The position numbers were made by a program, and so were the translations under genes. Under the pieces are notes generated by a model. It did no database searches, was not told the DNA's origin, and saw only the letters and a program-made list of their open reading frames with translations. From assembly GCF_011682235.2 (NCBI RefSeq), contig NZ_CP076718.1, positions 741,758 through 805,757 on the forward strand: DNA of 64,000 bases. Direction: 5' to 3'. This document shows positions 16,627 through 27,962 of the stretch, one piece after another (positions within the stretch are counted from its first letter, which is position 1; each line of letters opens with the position of its first letter). This stretch comes from Rhodocaloribacter litoris (GTDB taxonomy: Bacteria > Bacteroidota > Rhodothermia > Rhodothermales > ISCAR-4553).

Positions 16627-16689
16627 GGTTCGCTTCGTTTGGTGCCGAAAAGACCGGTCGGGCCGGGCCTGCCCTGCCCGGCTAACCCA

Positions 16690-16718
16690 ACGATATCCAA
16701 TCGCCTCCGCCTTGTCAA
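16690..16718 (-). promoter_or_regulatory. Candidate promoter of the short DoxX gene
   Basis: On the minus strand TTGACA (16718-16713), 17 bases, then TATCGT (16695-16690), continuing TTGG. It lies about 65 bases before the ATG at 16626. Confidence 0.45.
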
Positions 16719-16834
16719 CAGGAGGCCGGCGCGCCGGCGGATCCCGCGACGCGGGGACAAGACTTTTTATCCGCCAGATCGTACATTAACCAAACCTTCA
16801 CACGACGGCCGGTGCCACCAAACCAGCGAGCGTC

Positions 16835-17701
16835 ATGAAAACCATCCTGAACCTCTTCGAGTGGCGGGAAACCCACGAAAACTACGGCCTGGACTTCATC
16901 CGCATTTTTCTGGGCATCGCGCTCTTCGTCCGCGGCTACCTGTTCATGACCAACCAGACGCTCCTGCAGGACTTCATCGAGGAGAGCGGGCTGTTGCTCG
17001 GAGGCACCATCATCCATTACATCACGCTGGCCCATCTCTACGGGGGCTTCATCATGGCCCTGGGCCTGATGACCCGCATCGCGGCGCTGGTTCAGATCCC
17101 CGTGCTCATCGGCGCCGTCTACGTTCACCTGACGGAGGGGCTGCTGGCCCAGGGGCAGTCGCTCGAGCTCTCGGTTCTCGTGCTCTTCCTCCTGCTGATC
17201 ATCTTCGTCTACGGTCCCGGCCGCCTCTCCCTCGACTACTATTTCTTCAAGTGGCAGCCGGCCGCCCTGCCGGAACTCGATGAACGGGCGCGCGAGGAGG
17301 CCCGTACGGCCCGGACCCGGCTGATCGAAGCGGCACGGGCACGGGCCGAGCAGGAGCATGCGGTCCCCCACCCGATGCCGGACACCGGCGTGGCCGTGCT
17401 GGAGCAGCCCCGCACACGCACCGCGACGGCCCCCACCCGGATCGACCCGGAAATCCTCGAAGCCCTCGAGGCGGCCGAACGGCTCAAGATGGCCATCAAA
17501 TACGGCGGCATCTTCCTCTTCGCCTTCATCCTGCTCGCCTCCATGATCCTGATGGACGCCGTGCCCATCTTCGAGCGCGGACTGGCGTTCGAGGAATTCG
17601 CCGTGGTCGCCGGCACGGTGCTCTTTATCTTCGGGCTGTTCTTCTTCTTCTACCGGAGTGCCTTCTCCGACCGGCGGGCGGGCCGGGGCGGCAACCGCTG
17701 A
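16835..17701 (+). CDS. DoxX-family membrane protein with C-terminal two-TM extension
   Basis: 288 residues. The N-terminal 145 residues are a DoxX domain closely related to the neighbouring paralogue (IRIFLGIALFVRGYLF, TRIAALVQIPVLIGA). A charged linker (about 150-215) follows, then two further TM helices at about 226-245 and 258-278. This extension is not part of the usual DoxX family. The stop codon is 6 bases from the end of the convergent cytochrome-fused subunit IV gene. Confidence 0.78.
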   Translation: MKTILNLFEWRETHENYGLDFIRIFLGIALFVRGYLFMTNQTLLQDFIEESGLLLGGTIIHYITLAHLYGGFIMALGLMTRIAALVQIPVLIGAVYVHLTEGLLAQGQSLELSVLVLFLLLIIFVYGPGRLSLDYYFFKWQPAALPELDERAREEARTARTRLIEAARARAEQEHAVPHPMPDTGVAVLEQPRTRTATAPTRIDPEILEALEAAERLKMAIKYGGIFLFAFILLASMILMDAVPIFERGLAFEEFAVVAGTVLFIFGLFFFFYRSAFSDRRAGRGGNR

Positions 17702-17707
17702 ACGCGG

Positions 17708-18418
17708 TCAGTTGCCCGTCCGCGCGGCGAGGTAGGCGACGAGGGCGTCCAACTCTTCCGGCGTCACGTTGTCGTAGAAGCCGTTGGCGTTGAGCGTGGC
17801 CCCCATGACCCCGGCGGCATACCCTTCGGCCACGACGGCATCCGGCTCCATGATGGACTGGCGGATCTCTTCCTCGCTCAGGCGGCTCCCCACGTCGTAG
17901 AGACTTGGCCCCACCATCGCCGCCGGGCTGTCGATGGCGTGGCAGGAGGTGCACATGTACTGGTTCAGCAGGGCGACGGCATCGACGGTATCGGCCCGGG
18001 CCGTCTCGTCCTCACCGGTCATCGTCCCCGTCGCCGCACCGCCGCCGCCGGCCGCCGCCAGGAGCCGTTCGGCCTGCCGTTGCTGATCGGCGATCGTCTG
18101 CGGGTCCACGTTGCTCAGGTCGCCCCGGTAGGCCGTGTCGAACAGGGTGAAGGTCAGGAAGATGACCACGAAGATGATGCCGAGCAGCATCACCACCAGG
18201 TTGACCCGGTTGTCGTACTTGAGCGCCATGAAGTAGGCCACCACGAGGGCGGCCTTCGTCCCCGCGATGGCCAGGGCCACCGGCACGTTCAGCGCGCCCA
18301 GATCCAAGCGAGCCGTGAGGACGGTGATGACGGTCAGGAAGATCAGCGCCCCGAAGACGGCCAGGAGCACCTTCTTTGGGACGATGTGATGATGACCGTG
18401 GTGGACGACGTCGGACAT
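17708..18418 (-). CDS. caa3 oxidase subunit IV fused to a cytochrome c domain
   Basis: 236 residues. Residues 1-95 are a prokaryotic subunit IV with three TM helices (KAALVVAYFMALKYDN is the signature). After a low-complexity linker (about 121-145) comes a class-I cytochrome c domain with C156, C159 and H160 (CTSCH) and probable axial M205. Subunit IV normally ends after its third helix, so the haem domain is an addition. With the haem c on subunit II, this oxidase would carry two covalently held c-type haems. It is the last gene of the long operon. Confidence 0.85.
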   Translation of the reverse strand: MSDVVHHGHHHIVPKKVLLAVFGALIFLTVITVLTARLDLGALNVPVALAIAGTKAALVVAYFMALKYDNRVNLVVMLLGIIFVVIFLTFTLFDTAYRGDLSNVDPQTIADQQRQAERLLAAAGGGGAATGTMTGEDETARADTVDAVALLNQYMCTSCHAIDSPAAMVGPSLYDVGSRLSEEEIRQSIMEPDAVVAEGYAAGVMGATLNANGFYDNVTPEELDALVAYLAARTGN

Positions 18419-18484
18419 GGTCGGTGAAAGACGGGTTAGCAGGGTGAAGGACAGGAAACCAACCGGCCCCGGCCGGGCGGGCGG

Positions 18485-19174
18485 CTAGATCAGGTAGAGC
18501 AACGGGAAAAGGAAGATCCAGATGATGTCGACCAGGTGCCAGTAGAGTCCCGAGAGCTCGACCGGCGTGTAGTACTCGCTCGAGAAGTGCCCCTTCAGCG
18601 CGCGCAGGGTGATCCACACGAAAATACCCATGCCCACCAGGACGTGGAAGCCGTGGATGCCCGTCATCACGAAGTAGATGCTGAAGAATTGCGGGGCATA
18701 GGGGATGTTGTACTGCTCGTAGCCCTCGTGCGGGTGGAAGTGTTCGCCCGGGAAAATGCCGTGGGCAAACTTGCCGGTGTATTCGAAGTACTTCACAACC
18801 ATGAACGTCGCCGCAAAGAGGAGCGTCAGGATCAGGTTGACGACGAGTCCCTTGCGGTCGCCGTTCTGGATGTAGTGGATGCCCAGGGCCACGGTGAAGG
18901 AGGAGGCCAGCAGCACGAGCGTGTTCAGGCCGCCGAGCCGCCAGTCGAGCAGTTCGGCCGAGCGAACGAAGACCTCGGGGTGCCAGACGCGGTAGACCGT
19001 GTAGGCGACGAACATCCCGCTGAAGAGCAGGATCTCCGTGATCAGGAAGAGCCACATACCCATCTTCGCCGCGTCAAACTGCTGTTCGGACGAGACGAAG
19101 TGGTGCTGCAGGTGCGGCGGGTGATGCGCTTCCCGGTGCGTGTCCGCGTGGGCCGTTGCCGTCGTCGATGCCAT
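18485..19174 (-). CDS. caa3 oxidase subunit III
   Basis: 229 residues, five TM helices after a His-rich N-terminal tail. MGMWLFLITEILLFSG and YWHLVDIIWIFLFP are subunit III signatures. It is paralogous to the subunit III at 13801. It follows subunit I by 15 bases. Confidence 0.9.
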   Translation of the reverse strand: MASTTATAHADTHREAHHPPHLQHHFVSSEQQFDAAKMGMWLFLITEILLFSGMFVAYTVYRVWHPEVFVRSAELLDWRLGGLNTLVLLASSFTVALGIHYIQNGDRKGLVVNLILTLLFAATFMVVKYFEYTGKFAHGIFPGEHFHPHEGYEQYNIPYAPQFFSIYFVMTGIHGFHVLVGMGIFVWITLRALKGHFSSEYYTPVELSGLYWHLVDIIWIFLFPLLYLI

Positions 19175-19189
19175 GGTCTCTCTTGCAGG

Positions 19190-20905
<1,716 letters not shown>

Positions 20906-20964
20906 GATCCGATTGTGCTGTGTTCAAGCCGCATGTCTATCCCCCACGGGACGCAGCGCATCCC

Positions 20965-21903
20965 TCAGTTCCCCAGGCTCTTGATGTAGGCCACGAGGGC
21001 GTCGATGTCTTCGGCGGGCAGGCTCGCGTAGCTGGCGGGCATGACCGGGTTGAAGCCCTGCGCCACCTTTGCCGCCGGGTTGACGATGGACTCGCGGATG
21101 TAGTCCTCGTCGGCCAGCACCGTACCGCCGCCTTCAAGGGGCCGCTCCCGGCCGAAGAGTCCCTGGAACGTCGGCCCTACCCCGGCCGAGCCGTCGACGC
21201 TGTGGCAGGCGTTGCACGTCTGCTGCGTGTAGAGCAGCTCGCCCCGCTCGACCGGCGACAGGTCGCCCACCTGCGATTCCTGAAGCCACTTCTGGAAGTC
21301 GGCTTCCGAGTGGGCCACCACCTTCCCGATCATTCCGGAGTGGGCCGTGCCGCAATACTCGGTGCAAAACAGGTCGAACTCGCCCTGCTTCGTCGCCTGA
21401 AACCAGACCGACGTGTACCGGTTCGGCAGCACGTCCATCTTGACGCGGAAGGCGGGGACGAAGAAGCTGTGCAGCACGTCCTGGCTGTTCATGACCAGGC
21501 GCACCGGGCGATCCACCGGCACGTGCAGCTCCCCGAAGGAGCGGCTGCCGTTGGGGTACTCGAATTCCCAGGACCATTGCCGGGCCCGCACCTGAATCTG
21601 GTAGGCATCCGGCGGGGCGGTGTACAGCTTCACGTACGTCTTGAAGCCCCAGGTGAAGACCACCAGCACGAGGATCGTGGGCAGGACGACCGAGGCCATC
21701 TCCACGACCTTGTTGTCCTTGACGGGCTTCGGCAGCTCGTCGGGCCGGCGGCGACGATAGACGAACGTGAAGTAGGCCATCGCCCCGACGACGCCGACGA
21801 AGATCAGCAGGCTGGCGTAGTAGACGAAGTAGAACAGGCCGTCCAGCTCCGGAGCGAGCGTTGAGGCGGGTTCCGGCAGCCACAGCGTTCCGTTCTCACC
21901 CAT
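20965..21903 (-). CDS. caa3 oxidase subunit II with fused cytochrome c
   Basis: 312 residues. Two TM helices (about 24-46 and 70-90) precede the CuA domain (H145, C180, E182, C184, H188, M191; CTEYCGTAHSGM). A cytochrome c domain follows with CNACH at 230-234 and likely axial M288. This fusion defines a caa3 enzyme. It accepts electrons from complex III, probably via ActE, and passes them through CuA to subunit I. Confidence 0.95.
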   Translation of the reverse strand: MGENGTLWLPEPASTLAPELDGLFYFVYYASLLIFVGVVGAMAYFTFVYRRRRPDELPKPVKDNKVVEMASVVLPTILVLVVFTWGFKTYVKLYTAPPDAYQIQVRARQWSWEFEYPNGSRSFGELHVPVDRPVRLVMNSQDVLHSFFVPAFRVKMDVLPNRYTSVWFQATKQGEFDLFCTEYCGTAHSGMIGKVVAHSEADFQKWLQESQVGDLSPVERGELLYTQQTCNACHSVDGSAGVGPTFQGLFGRERPLEGGGTVLADEDYIRESIVNPAAKVAQGFNPVMPASYASLPAEDIDALVAYIKSLGN

Positions 21904-21951
21904 GGTATCGTTCGGTTTTGGCGGTCAAAGGGTCCGTCAGCCCGGGCCGGG

Positions 21952-22824
21952 TCATCGGACGTATGCGTGTTCGCCCGGCCCACCCGCTTCGGCCTGATGC
22001 AGGCGGGCCCGCTCGCGTCGCCAGAAGACGAACAGCATCAGCGCCAGCACAACGACCGTCAGCAGGCCGCCGAGCTTCATCAGGTTGACGGCATGTGGTA
22101 CATACGAGTTGGCTTCCGGATCGTACCGGAAGCAGTAGAGCAGCACCCGGTCCAGGGTGGTGCCCACCTTCCCTTCGGAGGCCTCGACGAGCGCCTTGCG
22201 CACGTCGGCCGCCGGATAGTCCATCCCGTGCAGGTAGCGGGTGATCTTGCCGTCACCGCCGAGCAGGATCAGGGCGGTCGGATGGGCATACTCGCCCGCT
22301 TCCTCTACCCACTTGAAGGAGAAGCCGACGGCGGCGGCCAGGGCCCGGATGTTCTCCTCGGTGCCGGTGAGGAAGTGCCACCCGCGGGCGGCTTCCGGCC
22401 GGCCCAGCGCCGAGAGGTAACGCGCCTTCGCCCGGGCGGCCAGGTCCGGCGTCTCGCCGGCGGCAAAGCTGACCGTGAGCACTTCGAACTGCTCGCCCGG
22501 CGTCCACGTCATCTGCCTCAGGGTCTGCGTAAAGCGGTCGAGCACGAGGCTGCAGAGCATCGGGCAGTCGAAGTAGACCAGGTTCAGGGCCACGGGCCGC
22601 TCACCGCCCAGGTAGTCGCCCAGCCGTACTTCGGCGCCGGTCTCGTCGAGGAAGGTGAGGCCGGCGGGGACGTGTTCGCCCAGGCGTTCCTCGATGCCGA
22701 CGCCTTCGAAGGCCGGCGGCAGGTCGCCGGCCCGCTGCGCGGCGGCCGGAGCGGCCAGCACCACCCAGCCGCACAGGACCCAGGCCCACACTATGCGTCG
22801 AACATCCATCATCTGCACCTGCAC
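21952..22824 (-). CDS. SCO1/SenC-family copper chaperone
   Basis: 290 residues. A signal peptide is followed by a thioredoxin fold with the copper-binding pair C87 and C91 (FDCPMLC) and H181 (YAHPTALI). A C-terminal TM helix at about 248-268 anchors it. SCO proteins deliver copper to the CuA site of oxidase subunit II, the gene immediately downstream. Confidence 0.92.
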   Translation of the reverse strand: MQVQMMDVRRIVWAWVLCGWVVLAAPAAAQRAGDLPPAFEGVGIEERLGEHVPAGLTFLDETGAEVRLGDYLGGERPVALNLVYFDCPMLCSLVLDRFTQTLRQMTWTPGEQFEVLTVSFAAGETPDLAARAKARYLSALGRPEAARGWHFLTGTEENIRALAAAVGFSFKWVEEAGEYAHPTALILLGGDGKITRYLHGMDYPAADVRKALVEASEGKVGTTLDRVLLYCFRYDPEANSYVPHAVNLMKLGGLLTVVVLALMLFVFWRRERARLHQAEAGGPGEHAYVR

Positions 22825-22856
22825 GCAAACGGGTGCCCGTCCGGCCCGGCGGTGGT

Positions 22857-23618
22857 TCAGGGTTGCGGCAGCAGCATGAGCTCGGGCGTGTAGGCGAGCT
22901 GCCGCCCGCGGGCCTCCCGAACGACCAGCTCCATGGCCCGGTCGATGGGAATGCGGTAGACCCCCGCCCCGGCGTCGATCACCTCATACTGCGTCAGTTT
23001 CGCGGCGGCGGCCGCCTCGTACTCGCGGAGCGCCGGGTAGCCCGAAAGGGTCGTCGCCTCGGCCAGCGTCTCCTGGTAGACCAGGTTCGTCCACTGGAAG
23101 ACGATGACCACGGCAAGGGCCACCAGCACGGCCAGCACCAGGATCGCCTTCAGCAGGATGCCGGCATCCACGTCCTCGGGCTCCACCCCGGCCTCGACGG
23201 CGGCGGCAAACGCCTCCGTATCCTTCAGCGTCACGAGCCCGCCCAGGGGGCCGGCGCGTTCGGCCAGGTCCGGTGCGAAGAGATGCCGGGCCGCCTGTTC
23301 GGGTGTGCCGGCAGTGAAACTCTCGACGGACTCCCCCTCGCTCCAGCCGGCTTCATTCCGGGTCAGCACACGCCAGTAATAGAGCCGGTCGTCGGCCTCG
23401 AACCGGTCCTTGACCGTCACCTCGGTGGCCGTTCCCACCTCGGTCTCATAGACGAGGTTCGTGAAGCCGGGGTCGGTGGCGACTTCCAGGCGATAGCGCG
23501 TAGCGCCCTCGACGGGCTTCCACCGGAACGTCACCGCCCGGCCGTCGACGACGGCCGCCTCGCGTGGCGCGAGCAACACCGGCGACCAGGGTACCGTTCG
23601 CTTGGTCTGTTCTGGCAT
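22857..23618 (-). CDS. Fibronectin type III-like/single-TM protein of the ACIII-caa3 operon
   Basis: 253 residues, no signal peptide. Residues about 10-103 form a fibronectin type III-like sandwich (VTFRWKPVEGATRYRLEV, YYWRVLTRNEAGWS). A TM helix spans 153-175, and a C-terminal domain of about 75 residues contains YRIPIDRAMELV. It sits between actF and sco in the operon, 125 bases after actF. I do not recognise a named family. It could be an extra subunit or assembly factor joining complex III and the oxidase. Confidence 0.72.
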   Translation of the reverse strand: MPEQTKRTVPWSPVLLAPREAAVVDGRAVTFRWKPVEGATRYRLEVATDPGFTNLVYETEVGTATEVTVKDRFEADDRLYYWRVLTRNEAGWSEGESVESFTAGTPEQAARHLFAPDLAERAGPLGGLVTLKDTEAFAAAVEAGVEPEDVDAGILLKAILVLAVLVALAVVIVFQWTNLVYQETLAEATTLSGYPALREYEAAAAAKLTQYEVIDAGAGVYRIPIDRAMELVVREARGRQLAYTPELMLLPQP

Positions 23619-23743
23619 CGTTCTATCCCTTCACGGCGGAGGATAGCAACGCACCACTCCCCCACCGGATCGTTTTTCCGCATGAAAGCGGCATGAAAAC
23701 CAGGTTTTGCGTGTCTGTCCGGTCCGGACGTGCCCTTCCGGGC

Positions 23744-25003
23744 CTATGCATTCACGAACTCGATCGACCTGGCCAGGTAGGGATCGCGCTCGGGGACCAG
23801 GCTGTGGCGGCTGAGGCGGTAGAAGCACAGGCCGAAGGTGAGCGCAAAGAGCCCGAGCCAGCAGGTGAAGTCCAGCCAGTGGAAGCCGGCCTGTTCGGGG
23901 TGCAGCACGGGCATGGCGATCCAGTGGTAGTCGAACCAGTGCAGCACGAGCACCCAGACGCTCATGAAGGCCATCAGGGCGGGGATGCGCTTGGCCGTGC
24001 GCGAGATCAGCGCCCAGAACGGGATGACGAAGTGACCGAAGAGCAGCACCGCACTGTGCGCCTCCCAGCCGTGCTCCAGCCGGTGCCGGTACCAGACGGT
24101 CTCCTCCGGCAGGTTGCCGTACCAGATGAGCATGTACTGGCTGAAGGCGATATAGGCCCAGAAGACGGTGAAGCCGAACATGAACTTGCCCAGGTCGTGG
24201 TAGTGCTCGGCCGTGACGGTGCGGCCCAGCATCCCGCCGCGCTGCAGCAGAATCGCCGACAGGGTGATGAAGGCGAAGGCGGCCAGGAAGGCCCCGCCGA
24301 AGAAGTAAACCCCGAAGATGGTGGAGAACCAGTGGGGGTCCAGCGACATGAGCAGGTCATAGCTGGCGAAGGCGGTGGTGACGGCCATCAGGGCCAGCCC
24401 CCAGGCGCTGGTCTTGCGTTGCAGCGCCGGAATCTCCGGGTCGCCGGTGACGTCCTGCCGGATCGACCGCGTGTAGAGCCGGTAGGCGACGAGCGTCCAG
24501 ACGGCGAAGTAGAAGACCAGCCTTCCGATGAAGAAGGGCACGTTCAGGTAGGGCGCCTTGCCGGCCAGCACCGGATCGTACGCCGGGCTTTCCGGGTCGA
24601 TCAGCTCGTGATGCGTCCAGTGGAAGAGGTCGTGCATCCCGATCAGGATGGGGATTGCGAGCAGGGCCAGGATCGGGAAGGCCCACGTCAGCGCCTCGGG
24701 GATGCGGCGGACCACGACGCTCCACCGCGCCTTCGTCAGGTGCTGGATGACGACGAAGTACAGGGCGCCGAGCGCCAGCGAGACGCAGAAGACCCAGCCG
24801 ACCAGGTAGGAGAAATAGAACTGTCGGGGATCGACCGCCCAGCCGACGAGGCTGACGACGAGCAACGCCGCGCCGATGAGCACCGGCACCAGCCACCAGC
24901 GCATGTCGCCGGTGAACCGGAAGGCCGCGCCGGTGGCTTCCGTGGGCTGAAGCGGGTCGGCCAGCCACGTCAGAGGAGAGCTTCGTCTAACCGTTTTCGC
25001 CAT
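23744..25003 (-). CDS. actF: Alternative complex III subunit ActF
   Basis: 419 residues, about ten TM helices. It is the second, smaller NrfD-like integral membrane subunit of alternative complex III; recognisable segments are YDLLMSLDPHWFSTIFG and HDLGKFMFGFTVFWAY. It contributes to the membrane part of the quinol:acceptor oxidoreductase. Last act gene, 45 bases after actE. Confidence 0.92.
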   Translation of the reverse strand: MAKTVRRSSPLTWLADPLQPTEATGAAFRFTGDMRWWLVPVLIGAALLVVSLVGWAVDPRQFYFSYLVGWVFCVSLALGALYFVVIQHLTKARWSVVVRRIPEALTWAFPILALLAIPILIGMHDLFHWTHHELIDPESPAYDPVLAGKAPYLNVPFFIGRLVFYFAVWTLVAYRLYTRSIRQDVTGDPEIPALQRKTSAWGLALMAVTTAFASYDLLMSLDPHWFSTIFGVYFFGGAFLAAFAFITLSAILLQRGGMLGRTVTAEHYHDLGKFMFGFTVFWAYIAFSQYMLIWYGNLPEETVWYRHRLEHGWEAHSAVLLFGHFVIPFWALISRTAKRIPALMAFMSVWVLVLHWFDYHWIAMPVLHPEQAGFHWLDFTCWLGLFALTFGLCFYRLSRHSLVPERDPYLARSIEFVNA

Positions 25004-25048
25004 TGCTGGATGCTGTTGGGTGAAACGCCGCGCGGGAAGCGGGGCGGG

Positions 25049-25696
25049 TCAGGGTCGTTGCCGGAGGCGGGTGAGCACGTCCTGGGGCACGTCGCCCTCG
25101 GCCGCATGCTGGCTGCGCTGCAGGGCACGGAGGTAGGCCGTGATGGCCCAGCGGTCGGCCACGGGGATCTGGGCGGCATAGCTCGGCATGGTCCGGATGC
25201 CGTTGGTGATCGCATCGAAGAAGTAGCCGTCGGCCACGGTGCGCAGGTAGTCGGTGTGGAAGGTGGGCGCCGGCACCATGCCGTAGCCGCCCGTCGAGAT
25301 CGGCCCCTGGCCGTCTCCGGCCAGGCCGTGACACGGCGCACAGTAGATGTTGTAGCGGGCGCGCCCGCGCAGCACCAGCTCACGCGTGATAGGCACGGGC
25401 ATCACCGTCACCAGGGTTCCGTCGGCCTCGCGGCCTTCGTAGAAACGGCTGTCCTCGCGCAGGAACCCGCGCGCCACGGTGCCCGGCACCGGTGGCCGCA
25501 TGGCCCGGCCGTCCGCGAAGAAGGCATTGGCTTCCTGGGCCTCGAACCGCTCCTGGAAGTCCATGTTCGGGTTGATGTGGATCGGCGGTTTTTCCGAGAT
25601 CGTCCCGCGGCAGCCGGCCAGCACGAAGCCGGCGAGCACCAGACCGAGGGCCGCGTGTAGACGCAGCGTCGCAAGGCTTTTCATATCGGCGTTCAT
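25049..25696 (-). CDS. actE: Alternative complex III monohaem cytochrome c lipoprotein ActE
   Basis: 215 residues. Lipobox LAGC with lipidated C29, and a single CAPCH (C119, C122, H123). The likely axial Met is in TMPSYAAQ. ActE carries electrons from the complex to its acceptor, here the caa3 oxidase. In-frame ATGs at 25705, 25696 and 25684 are all possible; none has a strong ribosome site, so the start is approximate. Confidence 0.92.
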   Translation of the reverse strand: MNADMKSLATLRLHAALGLVLAGFVLAGCRGTISEKPPIHINPNMDFQERFEAQEANAFFADGRAMRPPVPGTVARGFLREDSRFYEGREADGTLVTVMPVPITRELVLRGRARYNIYCAPCHGLAGDGQGPISTGGYGMVPAPTFHTDYLRTVADGYFFDAITNGIRTMPSYAAQIPVADRWAITAYLRALQRSQHAAEGDVPQDVLTRLRQRP

Positions 25697-25722
25697 CGTG
25701 GGCATACGCACGCAATCGGGGC

Positions 25723-26370
25723 TCAGGCTTCGGCGTGTTCGGCGACGGCGCGGGCCGGACCGGGTTCCTCTCCGGCATGGCCGTGGTCCTCGATCACCCG
25801 CACATAGAGGGCGCCGAGTTCGCGCAGGAGCTGCTTCGTACGCTCCAGGTCGAAGTGCCGGTCGCTGGCCGCGATGTGGAGGAAGAAGGCGTCGTCCGTC
25901 ACGCGGGCGAAGTTTTCCGCATAGAACAGCGGGTTGTAGGGACGGGGCAGGCCGTTGAGCGCCAGCATCCCGCCAACGGCCGAGAGCGCGGCGAACAGGA
26001 TCGTCAGTTCGAACATGATGGGCACGGACGGCTCGACGGCGAAGAACGGCTTGCCGCTGATGTTGAGCGGGTAGTCGACGCCGCCCGTCCACCACTGCAG
26101 CCACGTCGCCAGGGCCAGGCCGGTCAGCCCGCCGCCCAGGGCGATATAGCCGACCTTCGAGTTGCCCAGCCCCATGGCCCGGTCCATGCCGTGGATCGGG
26201 AAGGGAGAGTGGGCGTCGAAATGGGTGTAGCCGGCCGCCCGTACCCGCTCGGCGGCGTGCAGCAGCGCACCGGGGTCCGAGAACTCGGCCAGCAGGCCGT
26301 AGACCCGGTCCCGCCGGGGCTCATAGATCCCCATCGAGGCCTTGACCTGGCGAATCAGCTCTTTCAACAT
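25723..26370 (-). CDS. actD: Alternative complex III subunit ActD (DUF3341)
   Basis: 215 residues. YGLLAEFSDPGALL and HSPFPIHGMDRAMGL are DUF3341 signatures. Two TM helices lie at about 72-95 and 118-140. It is a structural membrane subunit with no cofactor. The real start may be MGIYEPRRD, 12 codons later. An unusual inverted pair of heptamer arrays lies between this gene and actC. Confidence 0.92.
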   Translation of the reverse strand: MLKELIRQVKASMGIYEPRRDRVYGLLAEFSDPGALLHAAERVRAAGYTHFDAHSPFPIHGMDRAMGLGNSKVGYIALGGGLTGLALATWLQWWTGGVDYPLNISGKPFFAVEPSVPIMFELTILFAALSAVGGMLALNGLPRPYNPLFYAENFARVTDDAFFLHIAASDRHFDLERTKQLLRELGALYVRVIEDHGHAGEEPGPARAVAEHAEA

Positions 26371-26389
26371 GGCGGTCTCGTTATCCGTG

Positions 26390-26459
26390 GTACGTAGCTC
26401 GTAATGCGTAGTGCGTAAAGGAGCCGTCTGACGTCGCCATACGCCCTACGAAATACGCC

Positions 26460-26466
<7 letters not shown>
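26390..26466. repeat. Two inverted heptanucleotide arrays between actC and actD
   Basis: GTACGTA, GCTCGTA, ATGCGTA, GTGCGTA at 26390-26417, then ATACGCC, CTACGAA, ATACGCC, CTACGCT at 26439-26466. The second group is the reverse-complement type of the first (GCGTA against TACGC), so the transcript could fold. The second group overlaps the actC stop codon. Confidence 0.65.
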
Positions 26467-27932
<1,466 letters not shown>

Positions 27933-27962
27933 CGCGGTTTGGTTGGTAGGAGGGGGTTGCCC

